Origin: Chitinophagaceae bacterium
GTDB lineage: Bacteria > Bacteroidota > Bacteroidia > Chitinophagales > Chitinophagaceae
Length of the DNA: 64,000 nt
Direction of reading: 5' to 3'
NCBI GenBank assembly: GCA_947379895.1
Contig: CANCPA010000003.1
Span: 1-64,000 of the forward strand
Part shown: positions 30,788 to 41,455 of the stretch, in pieces
Numbering within the stretch: position 1 is the stretch's first letter
Layout of the letters: every line of letters begins with the position of its first letter
Program-made: the position numbers and the translations under genes
The notes under the pieces: generated by a model
Told to the model about the DNA's origin: nothing
The model's input: only the letters and a program-made list of their open reading frames with translations
Databases searched by the model: none

Positions 30788-31279
30788 AGATGCCCAATAA
30801 GTTTTTAATATTTAAATTTTGTTAATTGCTTTCAATATTCCTCTATATTAAAACGTAAAATCAATTCTATTATTATTCAAAATGGAATAATAGTTATTAG
30901 ACTTTGTGGATATGTGCGTGTTTTTGCGAATCCAAATACACTATTGTTGAGTTATTCACATCTTTAAAGAATAGTAATGAGGTAATATTTTTTCAGTAAT
31001 TATTAGGAAATTGATAATAATAATAAGTTTTAAGTGGTATAAACTTATGAAATAGAGTGAGTATTATATATTCAATCGCACAGAGAATTAGTTGATGAAG
31101 ATGATTTTAATAGTTATAGTTTGATTGATGTTAGTTATGTGAATGGAAAGGATAATTATAGAAATTTACTTCTTGCTTTTTAATTAAGGAAATCTATTGT
31201 TAACTGAGTAATAAATATTTACACATACGGCAGATTACATTATTTTTACCGCAATCTTTTAAGAAATAAATATTATTAC

Positions 31280-32236
31280 ATGAGCTTTTTTGGAAAATTA
31301 TTTGGTAGAAAAGAGAAGGAGACCCTAGATGAAGGATTAAATAAAACAAAAGAAGGTTTTTTATCAAAAATATCTAAAGCAATTATAGGAAAAAGTACAG
31401 TTGATACTGAAGTACTAGATAATTTGGAGGAAGCATTAGTAAGTGCAGATGTAGGAATTGATACAACTATTCAAATTATTGAACGAATAGAAAAGCGAGT
31501 TGAAAAAGATAAATATATAGGTACTAGTGAGCTAAATAGGATTTTACAGGAAGAGATTGAAGCTATTTTGGTTAATGCATCTGACGAGTCCTACAAAGAT
31601 TTTGAATTACCTGCAAATAAAAGGCCTTACATCATATTAGTAGTTGGCGTAAATGGTGTTGGAAAAACGACAACAATTGGTAAACTTGCACACAACTATA
31701 AAAAAGCTGGATATAATGTTCTACTTGGTGCTGCTGATACTTTTAGGGCAGCAGCTGTTGATCAATTGACTATTTGGAGTGATAGGGTAGGAGTGCCAAT
31801 TGTAAAGCAGGCAATGGGTAGCGATCCTAGTGCGGTTGCATTTGATACTGTAAAGAGTGCAATTTCGAAGGGAAGCGATATTGTAATTATTGATACTGCG
31901 GGAAGACTTCACAATAAGGCCTATTTAATGGATGAATTGACGAAAATAAAACGTGTTATAAAGAAAATAATTCCTGATGCACCACACGAAGTAATGCTTG
32001 TATTAGACGGTTCGACAGGACAAAACGCTTTGGAACAAGCCAAACAATTTACTGCAGCCACCGATGTGAATAGTTTAACTATTACCAAATTAGATGGAAC
32101 AGCAAAGGGTGGCGTTGTTTTGGCAATCGCCAATCAATTTAAAATTCCTGTGAAGTTTATTGGTGTAGGTGAAAAAATTGACGACTTACTTGTCTTCGAT
32201 AAACACGAATTTGTAGATAGTCTATTTAAATTATAA
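31280..32236 (+). CDS. ftsY: Signal recognition particle receptor FtsY
   Basis: GVNGVGKTTTIGKLA; DTFRAAAVDQL; DTAGR; TKLDGTAKGG. Confidence 0.97.
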   Translation: MSFFGKLFGRKEKETLDEGLNKTKEGFLSKISKAIIGKSTVDTEVLDNLEEALVSADVGIDTTIQIIERIEKRVEKDKYIGTSELNRILQEEIEAILVNASDESYKDFELPANKRPYIILVVGVNGVGKTTTIGKLAHNYKKAGYNVLLGAADTFRAAAVDQLTIWSDRVGVPIVKQAMGSDPSAVAFDTVKSAISKGSDIVIIDTAGRLHNKAYLMDELTKIKRVIKKIIPDAPHEVMLVLDGSTGQNALEQAKQFTAATDVNSLTITKLDGTAKGGVVLAIANQFKIPVKFIGVGEKIDDLLVFDKHEFVDSLFKL

Positions 32237-32259
32237 ATCGTTCATTTAATTCTATTTTA

Positions 32260-32790
32260 TTAAGAGATTCTCGGCTTTTTAACAAAAGGAACTTTTATGT
32301 CTTTTACAGATTCCTTTCTTAACAGTAGCATCGGAATAACTACTCCTACCGAAAGACTAATTAAGATGAATAATACTTTTAATCCATAATTAATTGTTTC
32401 GAGCAATACTGTGTTGTAAGTAGGTGATTTTACATTTCCTGTTAATGCAATCAAACCTAAAATCATCCTGTAGGCAAATATTCCTGGAATCATTGGAATT
32501 ACAGCGGGTATGTAAAATATTAATGGTGGTGTATGTTTGTGATGCGCCGCAGGAATGCTAAGAAATCCAATTGCAATTGCGCCAATCAGAGAGGCTAAAG
32601 CAATATTTGCCCCAAAATGAAGTAGTAAGAATTTTAGTAGAACACCAATTCCTCCAAATAGAAATATGTGAAATAAACTACGGGCAGGAACATTAAATAA
32701 TGCAGCGAAGCCAATAGCAGCAATTCCACCCCATATTGACTTATATAATATCGTTAATATCCAAACTTTATTTAGAAATATCCAATCCAT
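32260..32790 (-). CDS. ThrE-like threonine/serine exporter, small subunit (DUF3815-type)
   Basis: FYIPAVIPMIPGIFAYRMI; adjacent to the ThrE N-domain gene. Confidence 0.8.
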   Translation of the reverse strand: MDWIFLNKVWILTILYKSIWGGIAAIGFAALFNVPARSLFHIFLFGGIGVLLKFLLLHFGANIALASLIGAIAIGFLSIPAAHHKHTPPLIFYIPAVIPMIPGIFAYRMILGLIALTGNVKSPTYNTVLLETINYGLKVLFILISLSVGVVIPMLLLRKESVKDIKVPFVKKPRIS

Positions 32791-32794
32791 ATTT

Positions 32795-33577
32795 TTAAAA
32801 TTGATAAATTAATGCAGTAGTTAAAATGCCTAATGCGATAGAGAATGAGATTAAAAAGGCAACAAAGCCACGTGTAATTCCGTTTTGTACATTACCATCC
32901 ATAATGTCTGAGAATGCATTGATAAGAGGTACACCTGGAATCAAAAATAAGACTGATGTTACAAAAGCATGATTTTGACTGTCACTTAATCCAAGTTTAG
33001 AAGCAGCACCCGCTATAAGTGAGGCAGAAAGTGCTGCAAAAAAAACAGAAACATAGGGATTAAAATGCGCTTTGATAGATTCCTGACGAACAAATAGTCC
33101 AATGAACGATGCCACAAAAGTAAAGGCTAGATCAGTATGACTGCCGTCGGCTAAAAAGCAAAATCCGGATCCGGCTAATCCAACCATTGTCAATACTTGC
33201 CATCTTGGAAATCGGGCTAGCTGCTCTAATCTATCTAATTCTTCATGAATTTCGTGTAAAGTCCATTGTTCTTCCACAAGACTCCAACTCATTTTACTGA
33301 TACCAGAAATTGTTCTAAAGTTAATAATATGATGAGGTATAACTCTGACAACAGTAAAAACTGAAGATCCGTTCTCATCAAGCATTGTCAACATCATTGC
33401 CCTTTGGCTTATTTGTAGATGAATTGAATAGCCAAATGCTTCAGCTATTCTACTTACTGTAGTTCTGACTCTGCCTGTATTTGCACCTGCACTCATCAGT
33501 AAAGTCCCTGTTTTGAGAATGACATCAGCCATCTCTTTTCTTTCAACCTCTTCTGGACTTGTTCTTAATCCATCCAT
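32795..33577 (-). CDS. ThrE-like threonine/serine exporter, large subunit (DUF1212-type)
   Basis: LMSAGANTGRVRTTVSRIAEAFG; LIPGVPLINAFSDIMDGN. Confidence 0.85.
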   Translation of the reverse strand: MDGLRTSPEEVERKEMADVILKTGTLLMSAGANTGRVRTTVSRIAEAFGYSIHLQISQRAMMLTMLDENGSSVFTVVRVIPHHIINFRTISGISKMSWSLVEEQWTLHEIHEELDRLEQLARFPRWQVLTMVGLAGSGFCFLADGSHTDLAFTFVASFIGLFVRQESIKAHFNPYVSVFFAALSASLIAGAASKLGLSDSQNHAFVTSVLFLIPGVPLINAFSDIMDGNVQNGITRGFVAFLISFSIALGILTTALIYQF

Positions 33578-33825
33578 AATTTATTTGATTAATTAAAAAT
33601 TGTGTGTTTGGGCGAATAAACAAAAATATTCGCAATAATTGTTTATTCAATTGCTTTGTGCATAAGGAAAGTTGTATAATATGGGATTCGCTAATGGTTT
33701 CAATAGAATGGTTTTTACGCTAATGTATATAATTTCTATTACTTAAAAATGAATACATTTTCACATAACAGAAAATTATTAAAAAGAGTAGATTATTCTT
33801 TCAAGTAATTGTATCATCAGATATT

Positions 33826-34581
33826 TTAACTCTTTTTTGCTCTTAAATCAGGGGTATAATAGAAGAACCATCTAAATGTATGATTTTGATCAAAGTAATT
33901 TACTGTTGATTTTTGTTGATCTAGAAGCATGTAGCCTAAGTCGAAACTAAGGCGTTTATTGATCATTTGTTTTATCCCCAAAAAAACTCTGTTTTGCTCA
34001 AAAACATTAAAAACTACTTCTTTTCCGGTTTGAACACATAATTCATCTGATAAAACTACAGAGGGATAATATGGGTTTTTAGAAACAGGTATAGTAAAGC
34101 TTAGCAAATATCTAATTCTGTCTGTAAACTTATTCGTATGTGTGCTAGTATCCTTGGCTATTTTTTCTTGCCATCTTTGTTCATTTCTCAATCTTTGAAG
34201 CATAGATATTTTACCAATTTTGGATGTCATTTGAACTTGCTCATAAATCCTGTTCTCATTAGCATATGTATGCCAACCTGCAATAGTAGGTGCTAACCAC
34301 ATGTGGGCATAACCGATGGTGAATGTGATATTGTCCTGTAACCAATAATTGACGCCTGCTCTTGCAAAATAAAAATTTGGACTTGCAAATATGTTGTTTG
34401 CACGATAATGTAAATCTCCCACCATCCCCCATTTATTAGAGAATCTAGCAGTGGTATTTAAGCTTGTCCAAGATTGTGTTTGATTATTTACGATTCTTTG
34501 TGTTTGTGCTTCGCTTGATAATGTAAAAAGAATGATAAGCAATATAGCTAAGGTGCTATATTTAATAAGAATATTTTTCAT
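33826..34581 (-). CDS. DUF2490-family outer membrane protein
   Basis: QSWTSLNTTARFSNKWGMVGDLHYR; signal peptide. Confidence 0.75.
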   Translation of the reverse strand: MKNILIKYSTLAILLIILFTLSSEAQTQRIVNNQTQSWTSLNTTARFSNKWGMVGDLHYRANNIFASPNFYFARAGVNYWLQDNITFTIGYAHMWLAPTIAGWHTYANENRIYEQVQMTSKIGKISMLQRLRNEQRWQEKIAKDTSTHTNKFTDRIRYLLSFTIPVSKNPYYPSVVLSDELCVQTGKEVVFNVFEQNRVFLGIKQMINKRLSFDLGYMLLDQQKSTVNYFDQNHTFRWFFYYTPDLRAKKS

Positions 34582-34598
34582 GTTGAAATGTTTATTTT

Positions 34599-34643
34599 AA
34601 CTAAGTAAAGTTGAAACCAAAAATGTTTCAACTTTACTTAGTT
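34599..34643. repeat. Perfect 19-bp inverted repeat, 7-nt loop, in the intercistronic gap
   Basis: aactaagtaaagttgaaac caaaaat gtttcaactttacttagtt. Confidence 0.9.
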
Positions 34644-36351
34644 ATGAAAAAAGTAATACAAGTAATTGTGCGCCAATAATGCGCAGAATCATTGTTAGTG
34701 GATAAACCGTAGCATAAGTTGCGGAAGGAATATCTGAATTTGCCATTTTTAATGCAAAAGCTAGTGCGGGAGGGTCGGTTGAAGCACCTGCAAGTAAACC
34801 GCATATTTCGAAATAAGTCTTTTTGAAAAATTTATTGGCAATTACCCCAACAATTAGCAATGGAATCATCGTAATACAAATGCCCATCCAAATCCAGTTC
34901 CAGCCACTTCCATCAGAAAACGCCGAAGATAAATTATGTCCACTCCCTAGGCCTACACCTGCAAGGAATAATGCTATGCCCAATTCTCTAATCATTAAAT
35001 TGGCACTATTAGTAGTATAATTATTCAAGTACATATAACTACCATATCGGCTAAGTAATAGCGCAACGATTAATGGTCCTCCTGCCATTCCAATTTTAAC
35101 GGCAACAGGCATATTTGCTATCTGAAAAGGAATACTACCTAATACTACTCCTAGTGCAATACCAATAAAAATGGGGGCCAAATCTGGAACATCAAGACGT
35201 TTTAAGGAATTTCCAAGTGCTTTAGTTACTCTTTCAACTCCCTCTTCTGTACCCACAACTTTTACCATATCTCCCAATTGTAGATAAATATTACCATTAG
35301 TAACCATCTCAATTCCTGCTCTGTTTAGTCGGGTAAGTGTAAAATCGTGCTGATGCATTTCATCTAAGTCGCCTAGTCTTTTATGCGTTACTTCTTGACG
35401 GGTAACAATAATTTGTCGAGAAATAAGGTTACTATCAGGTGCATTTTTTAGGTTAATATTGGTAGGTGACCCGATTACAATTTTAACCTTATCTACCTGT
35501 GTTTTTGATGTTAATACTAATAAAACATCGCCTTCTGCCAATATGATATCAGGAGTAGGAGTAATGACTTCACCGTGATGAAGCATTCTAGATACTACAA
35601 TAGGTTCGTGAAGTAGTTCAAATATTCTTCTTAATGGTTGACCAAATAATTGATGGTTTTCCAAATTTAAATGAATAGAAACAGGCTTTCCAGAACGTAA
35701 TACATCTAATTTTCTATGCCTTTCTTTTTCTTTTTCAATATTTATACCTAATAGTTTGCGTAATATAATTAATGAAAAAATAATTCCAAATACACCAAAG
35801 GGGTATGCAACTGCATAAGCCAATGTAATTGTTGAATTATCCGTACCGACAATATGTAAATCTTTAAAGGCAGCTTGTGCTGCTCCAAGTCCAGGGGTAT
35901 TTGTAACAGCACCACTCATCACACCTGCCAAAATTGCAATATGATTACCTGTTACAAAATGAAGCGAAATAGTTATGCCAATGCCTAATAAGACAACAGA
36001 CGCAGCTAACACATTATTAATCGCTGCTTTTTGTTTTAATGAAGCAAAAAAACCTGGGCCTACTTGAAGTCCTATTGAGTAAACAAATAAGATAAGACCA
36101 AAATCTCGAAGGAAGTGTTCAATTTCTTTGTTAACAGTAACGCCAATATAGGATAATAAAATACCTATAAATAGTACCCATGTAACACCAAATGAAACAC
36201 CGAATAATTTAACTCTCCCCATCCAAATACCAAATGCAATGGTTATGGCATAAATTAATACGGTTTGTGCTACCGATTCTTGTGTAAATAAATCAATCAA
36301 CCAATTCATATAAATAGTTTCAGAATTAACATAAAAAAAGGGAACAAGCAA
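34642..36351 (-). CDS. AspT/YidE-type transporter with two RCK_C (TrkA-C) domains
   Basis: LRDFGLILFVYSIGLQVGPGFFASL; paired regulatory domains; LLAGASTDPPALAFA. Likely true start M at about 36309 (MNWLIDLF), since the upstream part overlaps a hairpin. Confidence 0.88.
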   Translation of the reverse strand: MLVPFFYVNSETIYMNWLIDLFTQESVAQTVLIYAITIAFGIWMGRVKLFGVSFGVTWVLFIGILLSYIGVTVNKEIEHFLRDFGLILFVYSIGLQVGPGFFASLKQKAAINNVLAASVVLLGIGITISLHFVTGNHIAILAGVMSGAVTNTPGLGAAQAAFKDLHIVGTDNSTITLAYAVAYPFGVFGIIFSLIILRKLLGINIEKEKERHRKLDVLRSGKPVSIHLNLENHQLFGQPLRRIFELLHEPIVVSRMLHHGEVITPTPDIILAEGDVLLVLTSKTQVDKVKIVIGSPTNINLKNAPDSNLISRQIIVTRQEVTHKRLGDLDEMHQHDFTLTRLNRAGIEMVTNGNIYLQLGDMVKVVGTEEGVERVTKALGNSLKRLDVPDLAPIFIGIALGVVLGSIPFQIANMPVAVKIGMAGGPLIVALLLSRYGSYMYLNNYTTNSANLMIRELGIALFLAGVGLGSGHNLSSAFSDGSGWNWIWMGICITMIPLLIVGVIANKFFKKTYFEICGLLAGASTDPPALAFALKMANSDIPSATYATVYPLTMILRIIGAQLLVLLFS

Positions 36352-36375
36352 ATGGCCTGTCCCCCTTTTGTATTT
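36333..36375 (-). terminator. Terminator of pckG
   Basis: Minus strand aaagggggacaggccatttgcttgttccctttttttat. Confidence 0.7.
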
Positions 36376-36381
36376 TGTTTA

Positions 36382-38241
36382 TTAATGGTGTTCTGGCTCA
36401 AGTGCCCAATGTTCAGGAGAACGCCATAATGCAGATAAAAGTAATTCTCTCATGAAATAGAATTCTTTAGGAAGTTTATCATACAATTTTGCAAATAATT
36501 CTTCATGAGAAAGCAATTCTTGTTTCCAAGGTTCTCTATCAATTGTCATAATTTTTGCAAAATCATCTTTGCTAAAGCCTTCAACTCCAGTCCAATCCAT
36601 GTCTTCAAAGCGTGGCATCCATCCAATTGGACTTTCTACTGCTCCTGCACCACCATGTACACGTTGAACGATCCATTTAAGTACACGCATGTTTTCGCCA
36701 AAACCTGGCCATAAGAATTGACCTTTTTCATCTTTTCTAAACCAGTTAACACTAAATATACGAGGCGCATTTGCTAAATCACGACCAAAATCTAACCAAT
36801 GATTTACATAATCACCCATATGATAACCCATAAATGGTAACATCGCAAATGGGTCACGTCTTACTTTTCCAATTTCACCAAATGCAGCAGCTGTCATTTC
36901 ACTACCCATTGTTGCGGCAGTATATACACCAAAGTTCCAGTTGAAAGATTGACAAACCAATGGTACAGCAGTACTTCTTCTTCCACCAAATATGAAGGCT
37001 TCTACAGGTACACCATTCGGATTATCCCATTCGCTGTCAATTGCAGGATTTTGATAAGCAGGTGCAGTAAAGCGAGAGTTAGCATGTGCAGCAGGTTGTC
37101 CACTTGCTGGGTCATGTGCTACTCCTTTCCAGTTAATTAGTCCTGCAGGTACTTCTTTTGTCATTCCTTCCCACCATACATCTCCATCAGGCGTAATAGC
37201 TACGTTTGTGAAAATTGTATTTCCTTTAATGCTTTCCATTGCATTAGGATTGGTTTTGTAGTTTGTTCCTGGTGCAACACCAAAGTAGCCTGCTTCAGGG
37301 TTAATGGCATACAAACGACCATCTTCTCCTTTATGAATCCATGCTATATCATCTCCAACTGTGGTAACTTTCCAGTCATCAACTCCCTTTGCAGGTATCA
37401 TCATAGAAAAATTCGTTTTACCACAAGCACTCGGGAATGCGGCAGCAACATATGTTTTTTGCTTTTCTGGAGATTCTACACCTAAAATTAACATGTGTTC
37501 GGCTAACCAACCTTCTTCTCTTCCTAAAACAGAAGCGATACGAAGTGCAAAACATTTTTTACCCATCAATGCATTTCCACCATATCCACTACCATAAGAA
37601 ATAATTGATCTTTCTTCAGGAAAATGAGAAATATATTTTACTGTTGGATTATTAGGCCATTTTGAATCGGCTTGTCCTTCAGCAAGAGGAGCGCCCACGG
37701 TGTGTAAACATTTTACAAATGCACCCTTTTGTAAATATGGATAAATTTCATTTCCCATACGAGTCATGATATGCATGTTGATTACAACATATTCAGAATC
37801 TGTAATTTGTACGCCATATCTTGATAAAGGAGATCCTACAGGACCCATACAAAAAGGAATAACATATAGTGTACGTCCTTTCATTGAGCCTTGCATCAAA
37901 TCGTTTAAAATTATTTTCATTTGTTTAGGATCCATCCAGTTATTTGTAGGACCTGCATCTTCTTTTCTTCTACTACAAATAAATGTTTTGTCTTCAACAC
38001 GTGCCACATCACTTGGATCACTGAAACATGCAAAACTATTGGGGCGCTTTTCTTGATTAAGCTTAATAAAAGTTCCTTTATCTACTAGCAATTGGCAAAG
38101 CTCGTCGTATTCTTCTTTTGTGCCATCACACCATCTTACTGCTTCCGCATCACAATGACTTCCAATACTGTTTACCCAACTTTCTAATTCAGCTCTTGCG
38201 GGAGAAGTCTGCTGAAATGGGAATTTTGTTTCTTGATACAT
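36382..38241 (-). CDS. pckG: Phosphoenolpyruvate carboxykinase (GTP)
   Basis: [25 protein letters not shown]; about 619 aa. Confidence 0.96.
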   Translation of the reverse strand: MYQETKFPFQQTSPARAELESWVNSIGSHCDAEAVRWCDGTKEEYDELCQLLVDKGTFIKLNQEKRPNSFACFSDPSDVARVEDKTFICSRRKEDAGPTNNWMDPKQMKIILNDLMQGSMKGRTLYVIPFCMGPVGSPLSRYGVQITDSEYVVINMHIMTRMGNEIYPYLQKGAFVKCLHTVGAPLAEGQADSKWPNNPTVKYISHFPEERSIISYGSGYGGNALMGKKCFALRIASVLGREEGWLAEHMLILGVESPEKQKTYVAAAFPSACGKTNFSMMIPAKGVDDWKVTTVGDDIAWIHKGEDGRLYAINPEAGYFGVAPGTNYKTNPNAMESIKGNTIFTNVAITPDGDVWWEGMTKEVPAGLINWKGVAHDPASGQPAAHANSRFTAPAYQNPAIDSEWDNPNGVPVEAFIFGGRRSTAVPLVCQSFNWNFGVYTAATMGSEMTAAAFGEIGKVRRDPFAMLPFMGYHMGDYVNHWLDFGRDLANAPRIFSVNWFRKDEKGQFLWPGFGENMRVLKWIVQRVHGGAGAVESPIGWMPRFEDMDWTGVEGFSKDDFAKIMTIDREPWKQELLSHEELFAKLYDKLPKEFYFMRELLLSALWRSPEHWALEPEHH

Positions 38242-38825
38242 AAATTGTTTTTTTTAGTTAAATAATCATGCAGTTTTTCTTTTTATACTGCAATTCTTGT
38301 TCTTTATTTTCGGGTGTAAAATTGCAACTATTTTTTTGCATAGATACTGACATTCGTCAAAGAATGCAGAAATATAATATGATTCTTCTCATGCATTTTC
38401 CAATAGAAATTAGTTATTTAAGTATTTAGCTGAAAATGGTTAATTAGGTTAAATAAAAGGGCTGCTTTAATACCTATATTATATATGTATACCCTTTCCA
38501 ATCTTGATTTTTAATATTCGAGAAGAGTAAAAAATTTCTTCGCTTTAATTCCTAAACCTTATAAAGAGTTAAGACTCTTGTCGGGATTATCTTGCGGCGA
38601 ATAACTTTTAATTAACCTATTCAGGTCATTAGGTTTAATTTAATGCTAGAGAAAGTGTATTTAGTGATATCCTTTTTATAGCGAAATCAATTTTTAAATT
38701 AAAACTATGCGATAAGTTTTGTTTCTTGCACCCGAATTTTAATTATTTGAATAAGCTTACATCGTTGTAGTTATTACAACTCTTAATTTTTTTCAATTCT
38801 TTTTTAATAGTTTAAATATTTTTTT

Positions 38826-39869
38826 ATGAATTTTGATTTCAAACAGCATCCTCACAAACGGTTAAATTTATTAACTGGAGAATGGGTATTGGTTAGTCCA
38901 CACCGTACAAAGAGGCCTTGGCAAGGAAAAGTGGAAACTTTACCACAGGATGACAGACCTGAGTATGATGAAAACTGTTATCTGTGTCCTGGAAATAAAA
39001 GGGCTGATGGAACTATTAATCCCGATTATGAAGATTCATTCGTTTTTACCAATGATTTTTCTTCTTTATTAAATGATACTCCTGATGGAAAGATAAATGT
39101 TGAATCTCTGTTGCAGGCAAAAAGTACAAAAGGTATTTGTAGAGTAATTAGCTTTTCTCCAAAGCATAATCTTACTTTACCACTAATGGAAGAAAAGGCT
39201 ATTAAAAAAGTGATTGATTTGTGGCAAGATGAATTCATTTCACTTTCATCAAATGACTATATTAAATATATTCAAATTTTTGAAAATAAGGGGGAGATAA
39301 TGGGTTGTAGTAATCCACATCCTCATGGACAGATTTGGTCTTCTGATGATATTCCTGTTGAAATTGAAAAAGAGACTAAGCAACTTTCCAATTATTATAA
39401 TATGCGGAAGAGAAGTTTATTGACCGATTATTTGAAGTTGGAACTTGAGCAAAAGGAAAGGATAGTAGTAGAAAATGAACATTTTGCTGTAGTTGTACCT
39501 TTTTGGGCTGTTTGGCCATTCGAAACTTTGCTAATTAGCAAAAGACACGTGAGGGATATTACAGAATTTACTCAAGAGGAAAAGATTGCATTAAGTAGTA
39601 TTTTGAAAAAGATATTGATAAAATATGATAACCTCTTTAATGTTTCTTTTCCTTATTCGGGCGGAATGCATCAACGACCTGTTAATGATGGCGAGCACAA
39701 TGAGTGGCATTGGCACATGCATTTTTATCCACCTCTTTTAAGGTCCGCTACTGTAAAGAAATTTATGGTTGGCTATGAGATGCTTTGTAATCCACAGAGA
39801 GATGTAACTCCCGAGTGGGCAGCAGAGCAATTACGGAATGCCTCTGATATACATTATAAACTAAAGTAA
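38826..39869 (+). CDS. galT: Galactose-1-phosphate uridylyltransferase
   Basis: SNPHPHGQIWS; EWHWHMHFYPP. Confidence 0.94.
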   Translation: MNFDFKQHPHKRLNLLTGEWVLVSPHRTKRPWQGKVETLPQDDRPEYDENCYLCPGNKRADGTINPDYEDSFVFTNDFSSLLNDTPDGKINVESLLQAKSTKGICRVISFSPKHNLTLPLMEEKAIKKVIDLWQDEFISLSSNDYIKYIQIFENKGEIMGCSNPHPHGQIWSSDDIPVEIEKETKQLSNYYNMRKRSLLTDYLKLELEQKERIVVENEHFAVVVPFWAVWPFETLLISKRHVRDITEFTQEEKIALSSILKKILIKYDNLFNVSFPYSGGMHQRPVNDGEHNEWHWHMHFYPPLLRSATVKKFMVGYEMLCNPQRDVTPEWAAEQLRNASDIHYKLK

Positions 39870-39883
39870 AGGAATTTTGAAAA

Positions 39884-39924
39884 TAAAAAAGGTGCAGACT
39901 AACTTTAGTGTGCACCTTTTTTAT
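39884..39924. terminator. Bidirectional terminator
   Basis: aaaaaaggtgca...tgcaccttttttatt between convergent genes. Confidence 0.85.
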
Positions 39925-39961
39925 TTTAATTAGTGAAATTAGTATAAACTTTTGAATATAA

Positions 39962-40384
39962 TTATGGCAAACAGGCTGTCTTTACCCAAAAGTCCTGAAT
40001 TGACTTAGCTACATCTGTCAGGTCATCTAAATTTTCTGGTTTTATTACATAGCTGTTTACATGTTTCTGATAAGATTTCAATATGTCTTTTTCTGAAGAA
40101 GAAGTTGTAAACATAATAACAGGAATATGCTTTGTCTTTTCATCATTCTTTATTGTATCTAATACTTCATATCCATCCATTAATGGCATATTAATATCTA
40201 ACAATATTAAATCAGGATTAACGCTGTCTTTATTTGACCCTATTTTGTGTAAATACAACAATGCTTCATAACCATTCTTGGCAATTGCTAATGAATGCGA
40301 AAATTTTGCTTCTTCAAATGCATGTTGCATAAGCATAATATCTCCTTCGCTATCATCAATGTGTAATATATTAATAGGTCTCAT
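39962..40384 (-). CDS. Single-domain response regulator (Rcp1-like)
   Basis: HIDDSEGDIMLMQHAFEEA; LLDINMPLMDG. Confidence 0.9.
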   Translation of the reverse strand: MRPINILHIDDSEGDIMLMQHAFEEAKFSHSLAIAKNGYEALLYLHKIGSNKDSVNPDLILLDINMPLMDGYEVLDTIKNDEKTKHIPVIMFTTSSSEKDILKSYQKHVNSYVIKPENLDDLTDVAKSIQDFWVKTACLP

Positions 40385-40849
40385 TTGTTAATTTTTAATT
40401 ATTGAGCAAATTTATACGATTTTTTTGCAAATAATTGTGTTGTGTTGATATTTAATCGATAAATATTTGATAGTTATTGATTGAATACACATTATTTGAG
40501 AGTAGAACCTTATTACTTAAAACATTGGCCTTTTAATAAATGAGAAAACAGGTTTAAGATGAAAAGGCCCTAGGAGATATAAAGATCTATTTCCTTTTAA
40601 AGTTTAGCCATAAACTATAATCAATAATCAAATTATCACTAAGACTTTCGATTTATTAAAAAATGTAATATTTAACAAGGGTAAGTTATTTTTATTAAAT
40701 AAAGTATGATTTAAGTCAGTTTTATTTCCTAAAGAATCATATTTACTACTGCTTGTTGTCAATATATATTCTGTATCCCCACTCTACATTTGCACTATCA
40801 ATCTGATGGCACAACATCAATTAAATTTATTAAAGTAAAAGTTGTTATT

Positions 40850-41422
40850 ATGAAAAGGTTAAACATCACAAAAACAGTAATTGTAGTTATTTTCTCCGTT
40901 ATTAGTTCGATGAGTATTGGACAAGTTAAATATCATGCAAAAGATGATTTGAATTTATTGGTAAGTGGCACCTCCACTTTACATGATTGGGATATGAAGG
41001 AGGCAAAGGGAGAATGTAATGCAGTATTTACTTTAAATCCAGCGGGTGCAATAACAGGGTTGACTTCGTTATCATTAGTTGTTCCTGCTGAAGGGTTGAA
41101 AAGTGAGCATTCAGGAATGGACAAAAATGCCTATAAGGCATTAAAAACATCAGAGAATCCAAATATTTCTTATTCACTAACCTCTGCAACTGTTGCTGAT
41201 GGAGTAATTAAGTGTCAAGGCAAGCTCACAATAGCTGGTTTTACTCAAAACACAGATCTAGTTGCCAACTATAAGATTAATGCAGATAAAAGTATTACTG
41301 TAACAGGTAAGAAAAATATTAGTATGAAAGATTTTAAAATGGAGCCGCCGACTTTTATGATGGGTACTATTAAAACCGGAAACGACATAGTACTAAAATT
41401 TGATGTATCATTAAGAAAGTAG
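40850..41422 (+). CDS. YceI-like domain protein
   Basis: KDDLNLLVSGTSTLHDWDM; start at MKRLNITKT rather than the 40790 codon. Confidence 0.85.
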   Translation: MKRLNITKTVIVVIFSVISSMSIGQVKYHAKDDLNLLVSGTSTLHDWDMKEAKGECNAVFTLNPAGAITGLTSLSLVVPAEGLKSEHSGMDKNAYKALKTSENPNISYSLTSATVADGVIKCQGKLTIAGFTQNTDLVANYKINADKSITVTGKKNISMKDFKMEPPTFMMGTIKTGNDIVLKFDVSLRK

Positions 41423-41455
41423 TTTCAGTTATTTAACCACAAAAATTAAAAGTAT

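Noticed and set aside
32260-33577. Split ThrE exporter as novelty
   Set aside because: Two-gene ThrE is a well-known arrangement.
36505-38056. Plus-strand ORFs opposite pckG
   Set aside because: Antisense shadows of a strongly conserved coding gene.
38242-38825. Possible ncRNA in the 584-bp pckG-galT gap (aagagttaagactctt hairpin)
   Set aside because: Short hairpin only, no convincing promoter or terminator pairing.
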